Shown in pieces: positions 57,626 through 64,000 of a stretch of DNA of 64,000 nucleotides. A program made the translations under genes and the position numbers. The notes beneath the pieces were generated by a model, which made no database searches, was not told where the DNA came from, and worked only from the letters and a program-made list of their open reading frames with translations. Each line of letters opens with the position of its first letter. Positions within the stretch are counted from its first letter, which is position 1. The stretch covers positions 832,485-896,484 of the forward strand of contig NZ_LMOR01000004.1 in NCBI RefSeq assembly GCF_001424225.1, in the 5' to 3' direction. Source of the DNA: Microbacterium sp. Leaf151 (GTDB taxonomy: Bacteria > Actinomycetota > Actinomycetes > Actinomycetales > Microbacteriaceae).

Positions 57626-58626
57626 TGGACTCTCACTCTCGGGTCGATGACGCTGTACGACAGGTCGACGAGCAGGTTGATGAGCGCGTACGCGATCGCG
57701 ATGAAGATGATGAAGCCTTGCAGCACGGGGAAGTCGCGCGTGAAGATCGCCCGCGCGAGGAACTGCCCGATGCCCGGGAAGGCGAACACCGTCTCGGTGA
57801 GCACCGCCCCCGAGATGAGGAGCCCGGCCTGAAGTCCCACCGTGGTGATGACGGGGAGCATGGCGTTGCGCAGGATGAACCGGTTGCGCAGCGTCCCGGT
57901 GCCGATGCCCTTCGCGCGCCCGGTGCGCACGTAGTCGGCGTTCTGCACCTCGAGGACCGAGGCGCGGGTGATGCGCACGATGATCGCGAGCGGGATCGTG
58001 CCCAGTGCGATCGCCGGCAGGATCAGGTGCAGGATGGCATCCCATGACGCGTCGAACTCGCCCGTGATGAGCCCGTCGAACACGTACAGGTTCGTGTAGT
58101 GCGTCGCGTCGATGCGCGGGTTCTGCCGACCGTCCGACGGCAGCCAACCCAGCTGTACGGCGAAGACGTACTTGAGGATGAACGCCAGGAAGAACACCGG
58201 GATCGTGATGCCGATGAGGCTCAGCACGACGGCGCCGTGGTCCCAGATCTTGCCGTGACGGCGAGCGGCCCAGTAGCCGAGCGGGATGCCGATGCCCACG
58301 GCCACGATGAGGGCGGCGATGGACAGCTCGAGGGTGGCCGGGAAGCGGCGGACGAATTCCTCCAGCACGGGCCGGCCGGTCTGGATCGATGAACCGAAGT
58401 CGCCGCTGACGAGTCGCCCGAGCCAGGTGAAGTACTGCACGTACAACGGCTCGTTGAAGCCGTAGAGCTCGTTGATGCGCTCCACGGCCTCGGGGGTCGC
58501 GCGCTCACCGAGGAGGGCGACTGCGGGGCCCCCGGGCAGCGCGCGCACCCAGGCGAAGAGCAGGATCGAGAGACCGAACAGGGTCGGGATGAGCAGGAGC
58601 AGGCGCCTGCCGATGGTGCGGAGCAC
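57622..58626 (-). CDS. peptide ABC transporter permease (DppB type)
   Basis: 334 aa, GTG start at 58626. Standard DppB/OppB architecture: one N-terminal helix (RRLLLLIPTLFGLSILLFAW), an outside loop including GFNEPLYVQYFTWLGRLVSG, and a BPD_transp_1 domain with the EAA-like loop RITRASVLEVQNADYVRTGR AKG. Lies 137 bases from the binding-protein gene; that gap has two strong hairpins. Confidence 0.93.
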   Translation of the reverse strand: MLRTIGRRLLLLIPTLFGLSILLFAWVRALPGGPAVALLGERATPEAVERINELYGFNEPLYVQYFTWLGRLVSGDFGSSIQTGRPVLEEFVRRFPATLELSIAALIVAVGIGIPLGYWAARRHGKIWDHGAVVLSLIGITIPVFFLAFILKYVFAVQLGWLPSDGRQNPRIDATHYTNLYVFDGLITGEFDASWDAILHLILPAIALGTIPLAIIVRITRASVLEVQNADYVRTGRAKGIGTGTLRNRFILRNAMLPVITTVGLQAGLLISGAVLTETVFAFPGIGQFLARAIFTRDFPVLQGFIIFIAIAYALINLLVDLSYSVIDPRVRVQ

Positions 58627-58664
58627 GGGTTCTCACAGGGAGTCGGGAGCGGGGGGACGCGGGA

Positions 58665-58709
58665 TGCCGGGGGTTCCGCCACCGCGCGAGCGGAGCGGAA
58701 CCCCCGGCA
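58665..58709 (-). terminator. second hairpin between binding-protein and permease genes
   Basis: A perfect 15-bp stem (58665-58679 with 58695-58709) with a 15-base loop, downstream (on the minus strand) of the hairpin at 58713-58760. No T-run follows. Confidence 0.75.
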
Positions 58710-58712
58710 CCA

Positions 58713-58760
58713 GGATGCCGCGGACCCCGGCGCCTCCACGGCGGGGAGTCCGCGGCATCC
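58713..58760 (-). terminator. first hairpin after binding-protein gene
   Basis: A 16-bp stem (58713-58728 with 58743-58760, two-base bulge) beginning three bases after the stop at 58764. Outer arm is GGATGCC/GGCATCC. Likely protects or terminates the binding-protein message, making it more abundant than the permease message. Confidence 0.75.
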
Positions 58761-58763
58761 GGA

Positions 58764-60437
58764 TCACTCGGTGAGTTCGATCTGGTTGTAGACCTCGTCC
58801 TGCACGGGGCTGGCGGGGTACGACTTCACGCGCGAGGCGAAGGCGAGCGTCGGCACGGGGTTCGCGAGCGGAACACCGGGCAGGAACGTCGCGATCTGCT
58901 CGTTGACCGCCTGGTACGCCGAGTCCTGCTCGGTCTCGGTCGCCAGACCTCGAGCGGAGGTGAGCGCCGAGAACAGCTCGCCGTTGTCGAAGCCCCATTC
59001 GTTCGAGGTGCCGCCGAAGAACGTGCCCACGAAGTTGTCGGGGTCGTTGTAGTCGCCGGTCCAGCCCAGCAGGTGGATGCCGTGGTCGGCACCGCCCTGG
59101 ATCAGGTCGAGGTACTCGCCCCACTCGTTGGACACCGGATTGACGACGATGCCGACGGCCTGCAGCTGCGACTGCAGGTTGGTGAAGATCTGCTCGGGGT
59201 TCGGCATGTACGGACGCGAGATGTTCACGGGGTAGTTGAACGTGATCGTCAGCGGGTTCGCCTCGGAGAAACCGGCTTCCGCGAGCAGTGCCCGGGCGGC
59301 ATCCTGATCGAAGTCGTAGGTCGTCACGCCGGAGTTGAAGCCGATGACGCTGTCGGGCATGAACTGCGATGCCACGGTGGTGCCCTCGGGCAGCACCTGG
59401 GTGACCAGCTGCTCCTTGTCGATGGCCTGGGCGATGGCCTGACGCACGCGGATGTCGGCGAGCGCCGGGTTGGCCTGGTTCATACCGAGGTAGAGGATGT
59501 TGAACGGGTCGCGGTTGATGAGCGTGTACCCCGCGCCCTCGAGGGCACCGAGGTCGGCCGGGGCGACGAGGTCGTACCCGTCGATCGAGCCCGACTCCAG
59601 CGCCTGGCGGCGGGCGGTGGTGTCGCCGATCACGCGGAAGATGACCTGCTGCACCTGACCCTGCTCGCCCCAGTAGCCGTCGTACGCGGCGACCGTCGTC
59701 TGCGCGCCGGGTTCCGAGGACTCGAAGGCGAAGGGGCCGGTGCCCGTGGGGTGCGCCTGCGCGTACTCGCTGAGGGTGGGGGCCTCGGACGTGCCTCCCA
59801 CGTCGTCGGCGCCGTACTCCTGCAGAGCGGTGGGGCTCTGGATGGCGAAGGCCGGCAGCGAGAGCGCGGGGATGAACCCCGCGAACGGCTCGGTGAGGGA
59901 GATCGTCACCTCGGTGGGGCTGACCGCCTCGCACCCGCCGTAGATGGAGGTGCCGGTGTCGGCGTACCCGCGCATGAGCTTGCCCCAGTAATACGACAAG
60001 CTCTCGGACTGGGCGATACCGGTGAAGTTGTTCTGCCGGTCGAAGTTGAAGCAGACGGCCTCGGCGTTGAACTCGCTGCCGTCGTGGAAGGTGACACCCT
60101 CTTTGAGCTGGAAGGTGTACGTCAGGCCGTCGTCGGACTGCTCCCAGCTCTCGGCGAGCAGCGGGGCGGGATCGGCCGTACCGGGCTGAACGCCCACGAG
60201 GCCCTCGAAGATCTGCCGCGAGACGCGGAACGACTCGCCGTCGCTGGCGAAGGCGGGGTCGAGGCTCGACGGGTCACCCGACGCGCCGAAGACGAAGGTC
60301 GAGTCGACGTCGCCGCCGACGTCGCCGCTGCCGCCGTCGTTGTCATCGCGCTGACTCGAGCAGCCCGAGAGAGCGAGGGCGCCGATGGCGACGGCGGCGC
60401 CGCCGACGAGCAGACGTCGTCGAAGAGTACTGAGCAT
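58764..60437 (-). CDS. peptide ABC transporter substrate-binding lipoprotein (SBP family 5)
   Basis: 557 aa. Lipoprotein signal with lipobox LSGC (Cys26), a Gly/Asp/Ser-rich tether, then a family 5 extracellular solute-binding protein: SLDPAFASDGESFRVSRQIF, EGLVGVQPG, LAESWEQSDDGLTYTFQLKE, and DIRVRQAIAQAIDKEQ later. This class binds short peptides or similar compounds; specificity is not readable from sequence. Cysteines at C-N-F-D and GGCEAV may form a disulfide. First gene of the minus-strand transporter set. Confidence 0.93.
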   Translation of the reverse strand: MLSTLRRRLLVGGAAVAIGALALSGCSSQRDDNDGGSGDVGGDVDSTFVFGASGDPSSLDPAFASDGESFRVSRQIFEGLVGVQPGTADPAPLLAESWEQSDDGLTYTFQLKEGVTFHDGSEFNAEAVCFNFDRQNNFTGIAQSESLSYYWGKLMRGYADTGTSIYGGCEAVSPTEVTISLTEPFAGFIPALSLPAFAIQSPTALQEYGADDVGGTSEAPTLSEYAQAHPTGTGPFAFESSEPGAQTTVAAYDGYWGEQGQVQQVIFRVIGDTTARRQALESGSIDGYDLVAPADLGALEGAGYTLINRDPFNILYLGMNQANPALADIRVRQAIAQAIDKEQLVTQVLPEGTTVASQFMPDSVIGFNSGVTTYDFDQDAARALLAEAGFSEANPLTITFNYPVNISRPYMPNPEQIFTNLQSQLQAVGIVVNPVSNEWGEYLDLIQGGADHGIHLLGWTGDYNDPDNFVGTFFGGTSNEWGFDNGELFSALTSARGLATETEQDSAYQAVNEQIATFLPGVPLANPVPTLAFASRVKSYPASPVQDEVYNQIELTE

Positions 60438-60719
60438 TGTTCGATGCACCTTCCGGGGGGAAAAGGAGGAGGACGACGGCGCTGTCACATCGTCGTGCCG
60501 CGCTCCACTTGCTGTGTTCTGACGACCGTACAGGGCGGGTGGCGCGCTGCCCATTGCACCTTTGTATCGATCGTGTTTCGGCATCCCGGCATCCTGATCG
60601 CTCCTCGGGGTGCGGACGACGCAATCCGCCCGCCCTCCGACACGTGGGCTCAGCACCCTGCCCGCAAGGCGGACGAGGCGTCGGTCACCCCGTGGGCGTG
60701 GGCCGAGCGGGAGCCGGAC

Positions 60720-60725
60720 TAGCGT
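60720..60725 (+). promoter_or_regulatory. -10 element for leaderless spermidine synthase-like gene
   Basis: TAGCGT six bases before ATG 60732. No good -35. Confidence 0.45.
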
Positions 60726-60731
60726 TGACAC

Positions 60732-61598
60732 ATGGCCCGCATGCGCATCGAACCCGACGACGCCCCGACGGCGCGCCTGTCGGACGGCACGACCGCGCGC
60801 GTCACCCCCTCGGGGTTCGTGTCGGGCTTCGAGCTCGTCGTCGACGGCACTCCTCAATCACACGTCGATCTCGACGATCCCACTCACCTGCACTTCGAGT
60901 ACGTGGCGCGCATGGGCGCCGTGATTGATCGACTCCGGATGCCGGGACAGCCCCTCACCGCGGTGCACCTCGGCGCCGGGGCGCTCACCCTCCCGCGCTA
61001 CGTCGAGGCGACCCGCCCCGGCTCGCGCCAGCAGGTGATCGAGTTGGAGCCGACGCTCTGGGACCTCGTGCGCGAGAACCTCCCCCTCCCCCGCGGTGCC
61101 TCGGTGCGGGTGCGGATCGGCGACGCACGGGCGGGTCTCTCGCGCCTTCCCGCCGGGCTCACCGGCGCGGTCGACCTGCTCATCAGCGACGTCTACTCGG
61201 GCGCCCAGACGCCCGCGCACCTGACGACCGTGGAGTTCTACCGCGACGCCGCACGGCTGCTCGCACCCGACGGGGTGCTGCTGGTCAACGTCTCCGATGG
61301 GCCGGGCCTCGCCTTCGCCCGTCGGCAGGTCGCGACCATCCGCGAGGTGCTCCCGCAGGTCATCGTGCTCGCCGAGGTGCAGGTGCTCAAGGGACGTCGC
61401 TTCGGCAACCTCGTCGTCGCCGCCTCCGCGGCGCCGCTGCCCGTCGAGTGGCTCCCGCGGCTCATGGCGGCCGGACCCCACCCCGCCAAAGTCGCGCAGG
61501 GCGCCGAGATCACCGAGTTCACGCGCGGGGCACGCGCGGCGACGGATGCCGACGCGACGCCCTCGCCGAAGCCCTCGGCATCCATTTTCGAGCGATGA
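60732..61598 (+). CDS. spermidine synthase-like (methyltransferase-fold) protein
   Basis: 288 aa. Rossmann-like spermidine synthase/methyltransferase domain: nucleotide loop HLGAGALTLPRYVEATRPGS, acidic residue in QQVIELEPTLWDLV, IGDARAGL, and LLISDVYSGAQTP, the equivalent of the catalytic Asp region. The N-terminal beta-strand tetramerisation domain of true spermidine synthases is short. It may be an aminopropyltransferase or a different S-adenosyl-type transferase; polyamine genes are not nearby. A message without a leader is suggested by the TAGCGT element. Confidence 0.75.
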   Translation: MARMRIEPDDAPTARLSDGTTARVTPSGFVSGFELVVDGTPQSHVDLDDPTHLHFEYVARMGAVIDRLRMPGQPLTAVHLGAGALTLPRYVEATRPGSRQQVIELEPTLWDLVRENLPLPRGASVRVRIGDARAGLSRLPAGLTGAVDLLISDVYSGAQTPAHLTTVEFYRDAARLLAPDGVLLVNVSDGPGLAFARRQVATIREVLPQVIVLAEVQVLKGRRFGNLVVAASAAPLPVEWLPRLMAAGPHPAKVAQGAEITEFTRGARAATDADATPSPKPSASIFER

Positions 61599-61692
61599 CG
61601 CCCCCGTGTTCGCCGACCGACCGCGTGGCGGTGTCGCTCTGGGCGCGCACGCCACGCACACTGGAAGTCCTGCCCGACCGAGAGGAGCGACG

Positions 61693-62220
61693 GTGAGCTA
61701 TATCCACGGGTACGACCCCGACACGTTGCGCGAGATCACCGACTCTCGCGAGTGCGCGGAGCGTCTCGAGGAGATCGGTTCGCAGCGGAGTCTGCACGCC
61801 CTGCTCGAACGGGTGTGGCTGCTGAAGGTGCTCGACCGCTTCGATGAGGCGTTGGACATCTCCGACCAGTCGGTGCGCATCGCCCGCATGGCCGGGACCC
61901 GTCGCGACCTGCTGCGCGCCCGCATCCTGCACGCCACGATCATGCAGTGCCGAGGGGCCTACGCCGCCGCCGAGCAGGAACTGACGATGTGCGCCGAAGA
62001 GGCCGACGGACAGGGCTGGGCGAGCATCGCCGCCTTCGCGCTCCAGCACCGCGGCAAGGTGCACTACGACGAGGGCGACTACGAGTCCGCGCGTCGCGAC
62101 TTCAAGCAGGCGCTGTTCCTGCGGCAGAACGCCGGCGCCACCGACGCACAACTCGAGTCGACGCTGCTCGCCATCGACGCCGCCGAACGCCGGCGTGCGC
62201 GCGAGGTCGTCGCGAGCTGA
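61693..62220 (+). CDS. tetratricopeptide (TPR)-like protein
   Basis: 175 aa from GTG 61693 (GAGGAG site). All-helical; at least three TPR-like helix pairs (ALLERVWLLKVLDRFDEALDI; AGTRRDLLRARILHATIMQC; AFALQHRGKVHYDEGDYESA). Such domains bind proteins or peptides. No signal peptide. 95 bases after the spermidine synthase-like gene, same strand, possibly co-transcribed. Confidence 0.8.
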   Translation: MSYIHGYDPDTLREITDSRECAERLEEIGSQRSLHALLERVWLLKVLDRFDEALDISDQSVRIARMAGTRRDLLRARILHATIMQCRGAYAAAEQELTMCAEEADGQGWASIAAFALQHRGKVHYDEGDYESARRDFKQALFLRQNAGATDAQLESTLLAIDAAERRRAREVVAS

Positions 62221-62237
62221 ATGTCGTAGGCCCCGTT

Positions 62238-62243
62238 TAGTCT
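62238..62243 (+). promoter_or_regulatory. -10 element for leaderless sprT-like gene
   Basis: TAGTCT seven bases before ATG 62251. No good -35. Confidence 0.45.
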
Positions 62244-62250
62244 TCCCCTC

Positions 62251-62739
62251 ATGTCGGACTTGCAGCGCGTGCGCACCTGGGCCGAGGCGTTGATCGCCTT
62301 GCACCTCGATGCGTCGTGGTCCTTCGCGTTCGACAACGCCAAGCGTCGCGCCGGCCTGTGCGACTACGGACGCAAGCGCATCAGCGTCTCGCGCTACCTC
62401 GCCGCCCGCTACGACGACGACACCAACCACCAGACCCTCTTGCACGAGGTCGCGCACGCGATCGCGGGGGCGTCCGCCGGTCACGGAGCGACGTGGAAGC
62501 GCACGGCGCGCGACCTCGGCTACGTCGGGGGCACGACCCACGCCGGCGAGACGGCGAACGAGCTCGCCCCGTGGGTGGGCACCTGCCCCGCAGGCCACGT
62601 GGCCTACCGCCACCGTCGGGCCACGCGCCCGACGTCGTGCGCGAAATGCGCGCCGACCTTCGACCCGCGATTCGCGCTGTCGTGGGTGCGTCGCGATATC
62701 AGCCCGTCCGTGAGGCTCGCGGCCGCGACGCCACGGTGA
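62251..62739 (+). CDS. SprT-like zinc metalloprotein
   Basis: 162 aa. The HEVAHAIAG motif (His65, Glu66, His69) with a third His at 78 (SAGHGATWK) is the SprT-like zinc-binding/metalloprotease site, followed by a C-terminal zinc ribbon (CPAGHVAYRHRRATRPTSCAKC). In eukaryotes the relative SPRTN cuts DNA-protein crosslinks; the bacterial role is unclear. The last seven codons lie in the first copy of a 35-bp tandem repeat that continues past the stop. Confidence 0.88.
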   Translation: MSDLQRVRTWAEALIALHLDASWSFAFDNAKRRAGLCDYGRKRISVSRYLAARYDDDTNHQTLLHEVAHAIAGASAGHGATWKRTARDLGYVGGTTHAGETANELAPWVGTCPAGHVAYRHRRATRPTSCAKCAPTFDPRFALSWVRRDISPSVRLAAATPR

Positions 62740-62785
62740 CAGGCCGTCGCCTCGCGGCCGCGACGCCACGGTCATGGGCCGTCGA
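62716..62785. repeat. 35-bp tandem duplication over the sprT-like stop codon
   Basis: Copies 62716-62750 and 62751-62785; the first 22 bases are identical (starting CTCGCGGCCGCGACGCCACG). The first copy includes the gene's last codons. Confidence 0.8.
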
Positions 62786-62852
62786 GGCGGTCGGCATCGG
62801 CCCCGGATGCCGAGGCGCTCGGCCAGGCGGTCGGCATCGGCCCCGGATGCCG
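62785..62852. repeat. 28-bp direct repeat with 40-base period
   Basis: Two identical 28-base copies (62785-62812, 62825-62852), each containing GGCATCGGCCCCGGATGCC. It directly follows the 35-bp duplication. Confidence 0.8.
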
Positions 62853-62946
62853 GCGCTCGGGCCGCGGCCGCACACGTGCTGATCACGGTCGCCGCACGGC
62901 GCGAAGCGCGGAGCGACGCCTCGCACCGTCGGGGATGCCGCAGCGC

Positions 62947-63576
62947 TCAGCCTGCGGACACCACACCGGCGCGCAGCACGGGGACCACCGTCGTCGCGTC
63001 GCGCGACGCAGCCGCGAGCACCGCGTCGCGTCGGCCGTCGGCGGCGAGCGCGCGACCGGTGCCGCTCGCGCTGAGCAGATGCCGAACGGCTCCGCCGAGT
63101 GCACGGAACCCCTCGCCGGCGACCGCCGCATCGGGGGAGGCGTGGTCGATGCCGAGATCGCCGAGTGCCGCGACGACAGCGCCCGCGCCCAGCAGATCGT
63201 CCACGGCGAAGCGCACACCCGCGGCGTCGCCGTCGTCGGCGTAGCCCGCCGCGACGATCGAGATGCTCGTGCGAAGGCGCCTCGTGCGCTGCACCTCCAT
63301 CACGTGCGCGGCCACGGCGGCGGCGTTTCGGAGGCCCCCGACAATCACGTGGGCGCCGCCCGCCGCCGCGGCACGGACGAGGGATGCGGCAGCATCGTCG
63401 TCGATCTCGAGATCGAGCGTGCCACCTTCCTCGCATGCGTTCAGGGCGCGGGCCGACAGTCCGAGTGTCTGCACGACCACCACGACGTCCGCGGGAGCGA
63501 GACGGGCGAGTCCCGCCGCACCCCATTCCAGACGAACCTGGTAATCGGACTGTGCGTGGGCGGCGGTGTTCGGCAT
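62947..63576 (-). CDS. 2-phosphosulfolactate phosphatase-like (ComB family) protein
   Basis: 209 aa. Resembles ComB, an Mg-dependent phosphatase of the sulfolactate branch of coenzyme M synthesis, through the N-terminal VRLEWGAAGLARLAPADVVV block, VGGLRNAAAVAAHVME and AAGYADDGDAAGVRFAVDDL. The CoM pathway is not expected in this organism and many actinobacteria carry orphan ComB relatives, so the true substrate is unknown. ATG 63576 follows TAGGCT by six bases (possible leaderless message). Confidence 0.7.
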   Translation of the reverse strand: MPNTAAHAQSDYQVRLEWGAAGLARLAPADVVVVVQTLGLSARALNACEEGGTLDLEIDDDAAASLVRAAAAGGAHVIVGGLRNAAAVAAHVMEVQRTRRLRTSISIVAAGYADDGDAAGVRFAVDDLLGAGAVVAALGDLGIDHASPDAAVAGEGFRALGGAVRHLLSASGTGRALAADGRRDAVLAAASRDATTVVPVLRAGVVSAG

Positions 63577-63582
63577 CCTTCG

Positions 63583-63588
63583 AGCCTA
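63583..63588 (-). promoter_or_regulatory. -10 element for leaderless comB-like gene
   Basis: TAGGCT on the minus strand, six bases before ATG 63576. The spacer (CGAAGG) could also serve as a weak ribosome-binding site. Confidence 0.45.
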
Positions 63589-63662
63589 AGACCGCTTCAC
63601 TCCCGGCCGGGATCACGTCAAGGTCTGCACGACGGAGGCGCGGATCGGGGAGGATCGGTGTC

Positions 63663-64000
63663 ATGCGCATCCTGCTGAAGTTCGTCGTCGACTGCGATCC
63701 GGATGCCGCCTGGCGCGCTCTGCACTCGCCCCGCGCCGTGGCCGAGCTCTACGGTCCCCTCCTCGAGGTCGACGCCCTCGGGACCATGCCGACCTCGTTC
63801 ACTTCGGGCGACGACGTGCCGGTGCAGATGAGCGTCGCGGGCATCGTGCCCGTCGGCCGTCAACTCATCTCGGTCGCCGACCGCGAGACGACCGATGCGA
63901 ACGGGGGCGTCCGCGTGTTCCGCGACTGGGGCGTGCCGCTGACGGGACCCTTGTCGGTCCTCGACGTCTGGGACCACCAGATGGCCGTCTCCGCCGCGCC
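63663..64000 (+). CDS. 5' part of an unidentified small protein gene (runs off the window)
   Basis: ATG 63663 with a GGGGAGG site nine bases upstream; 112 codons visible, no stop by the edge. It begins MRILLKFVVDCDPDAAWRAL, a pattern like SRPBCC/START-type ligand-binding folds (the D-x-x-AAWxAL segment resembles the helix after strand 1). That is only a suggestion; without the rest it stays unassigned. Confidence 0.65.
   Translation, partial: MRILLKFVVDCDPDAAWRALHSPRAVAELYGPLLEVDALGTMPTSFTSGDDVPVQMSVAGIVPVGRQLISVADRETTDANGGVRVFRDWGVPLTGPLSVLDVWDHQMAVSAA

Noticed and set aside
61519..62886. 455-codon minus-strand frame across the TPR and sprT-like genes
   Set aside because: No motif, Arg/Gly/His-rich, and overlaps genes with clear domains and start signals.

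Overview
The window is a high-GC chromosomal segment from an actinobacterium, most likely a Microbacteriaceae member close to Microbacterium. This placement is an inference from gene order, many GTG starts, 4-base start/stop overlaps, A/P/S-rich extensions on ribosomal proteins, a class-E-type LAxTG sorting signal and possible leaderless genes. No rRNA, tRNA, CRISPR array, prophage or insertion sequence was seen.

Layout. 1-2.1 kb: the 3' part of a DUF4012 protein and a small LAxTG-anchored surface protein, closed by a strong terminator. 2.1-25.5 kb: the translation/transcription core, all on the minus strand. In transcription order it holds the str operon (rpsL-rpsG-fusA-tuf), a small MT0933-like gene, the S10-spc block (rpsJ to secY, adk, map), a CPVC thioredoxin-fold gene, infA-rpmJ-rpsM-rpsK-rpoA-rplQ, truA and an endonuclease/exonuclease/phosphatase-family gene. 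Sigma70-type promoters with exact 17-bp spacers precede rpsL, rpsJ and infA.

25.8-40.3 kb: a seven-gene minus-strand cluster. In transcription order it encodes a tail-anchored Ser/Thr kinase, a 1979-aa membrane-anchored Ig-like/fibronectin-type protein, a MoxR ATPase, a DUF58 protein, a TgpA-like transglutaminase whose Cys and His are replaced, a DUF5684-like/FHA protein and a tail-anchored disordered protein. Four junctions overlap by 4 bases. It looks like a phospho-signalling and cell-envelope module and is the best candidate here for an undescribed system.

40.4-44.1 kb: accessory envelope genes, including two convergent paralogous secreted proteins. 44.2-51.7 kb: rpoB-rpoC with promoter and terminator. 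52.0-60.4 kb: 5-oxoprolinase genes (pxpA and a pxpB-pxpC fusion) beside a peptide ABC transporter whose two ATPases are fused and encoded convergently to the permeases and binding protein. 60.7-64 kb: a spermidine synthase-like protein, a TPR protein, a SprT-like metalloprotein, a ComB-like phosphatase and the start of a small unidentified gene.

Non-coding regions carry many perfect stem-loops, a pair of 78-bp inverted-repeat elements, a 19-bp tandem array, short tandem duplications, and a heptamer (GGATGCC/GGCATCC) that is clearly over-represented outside the highly expressed genes.
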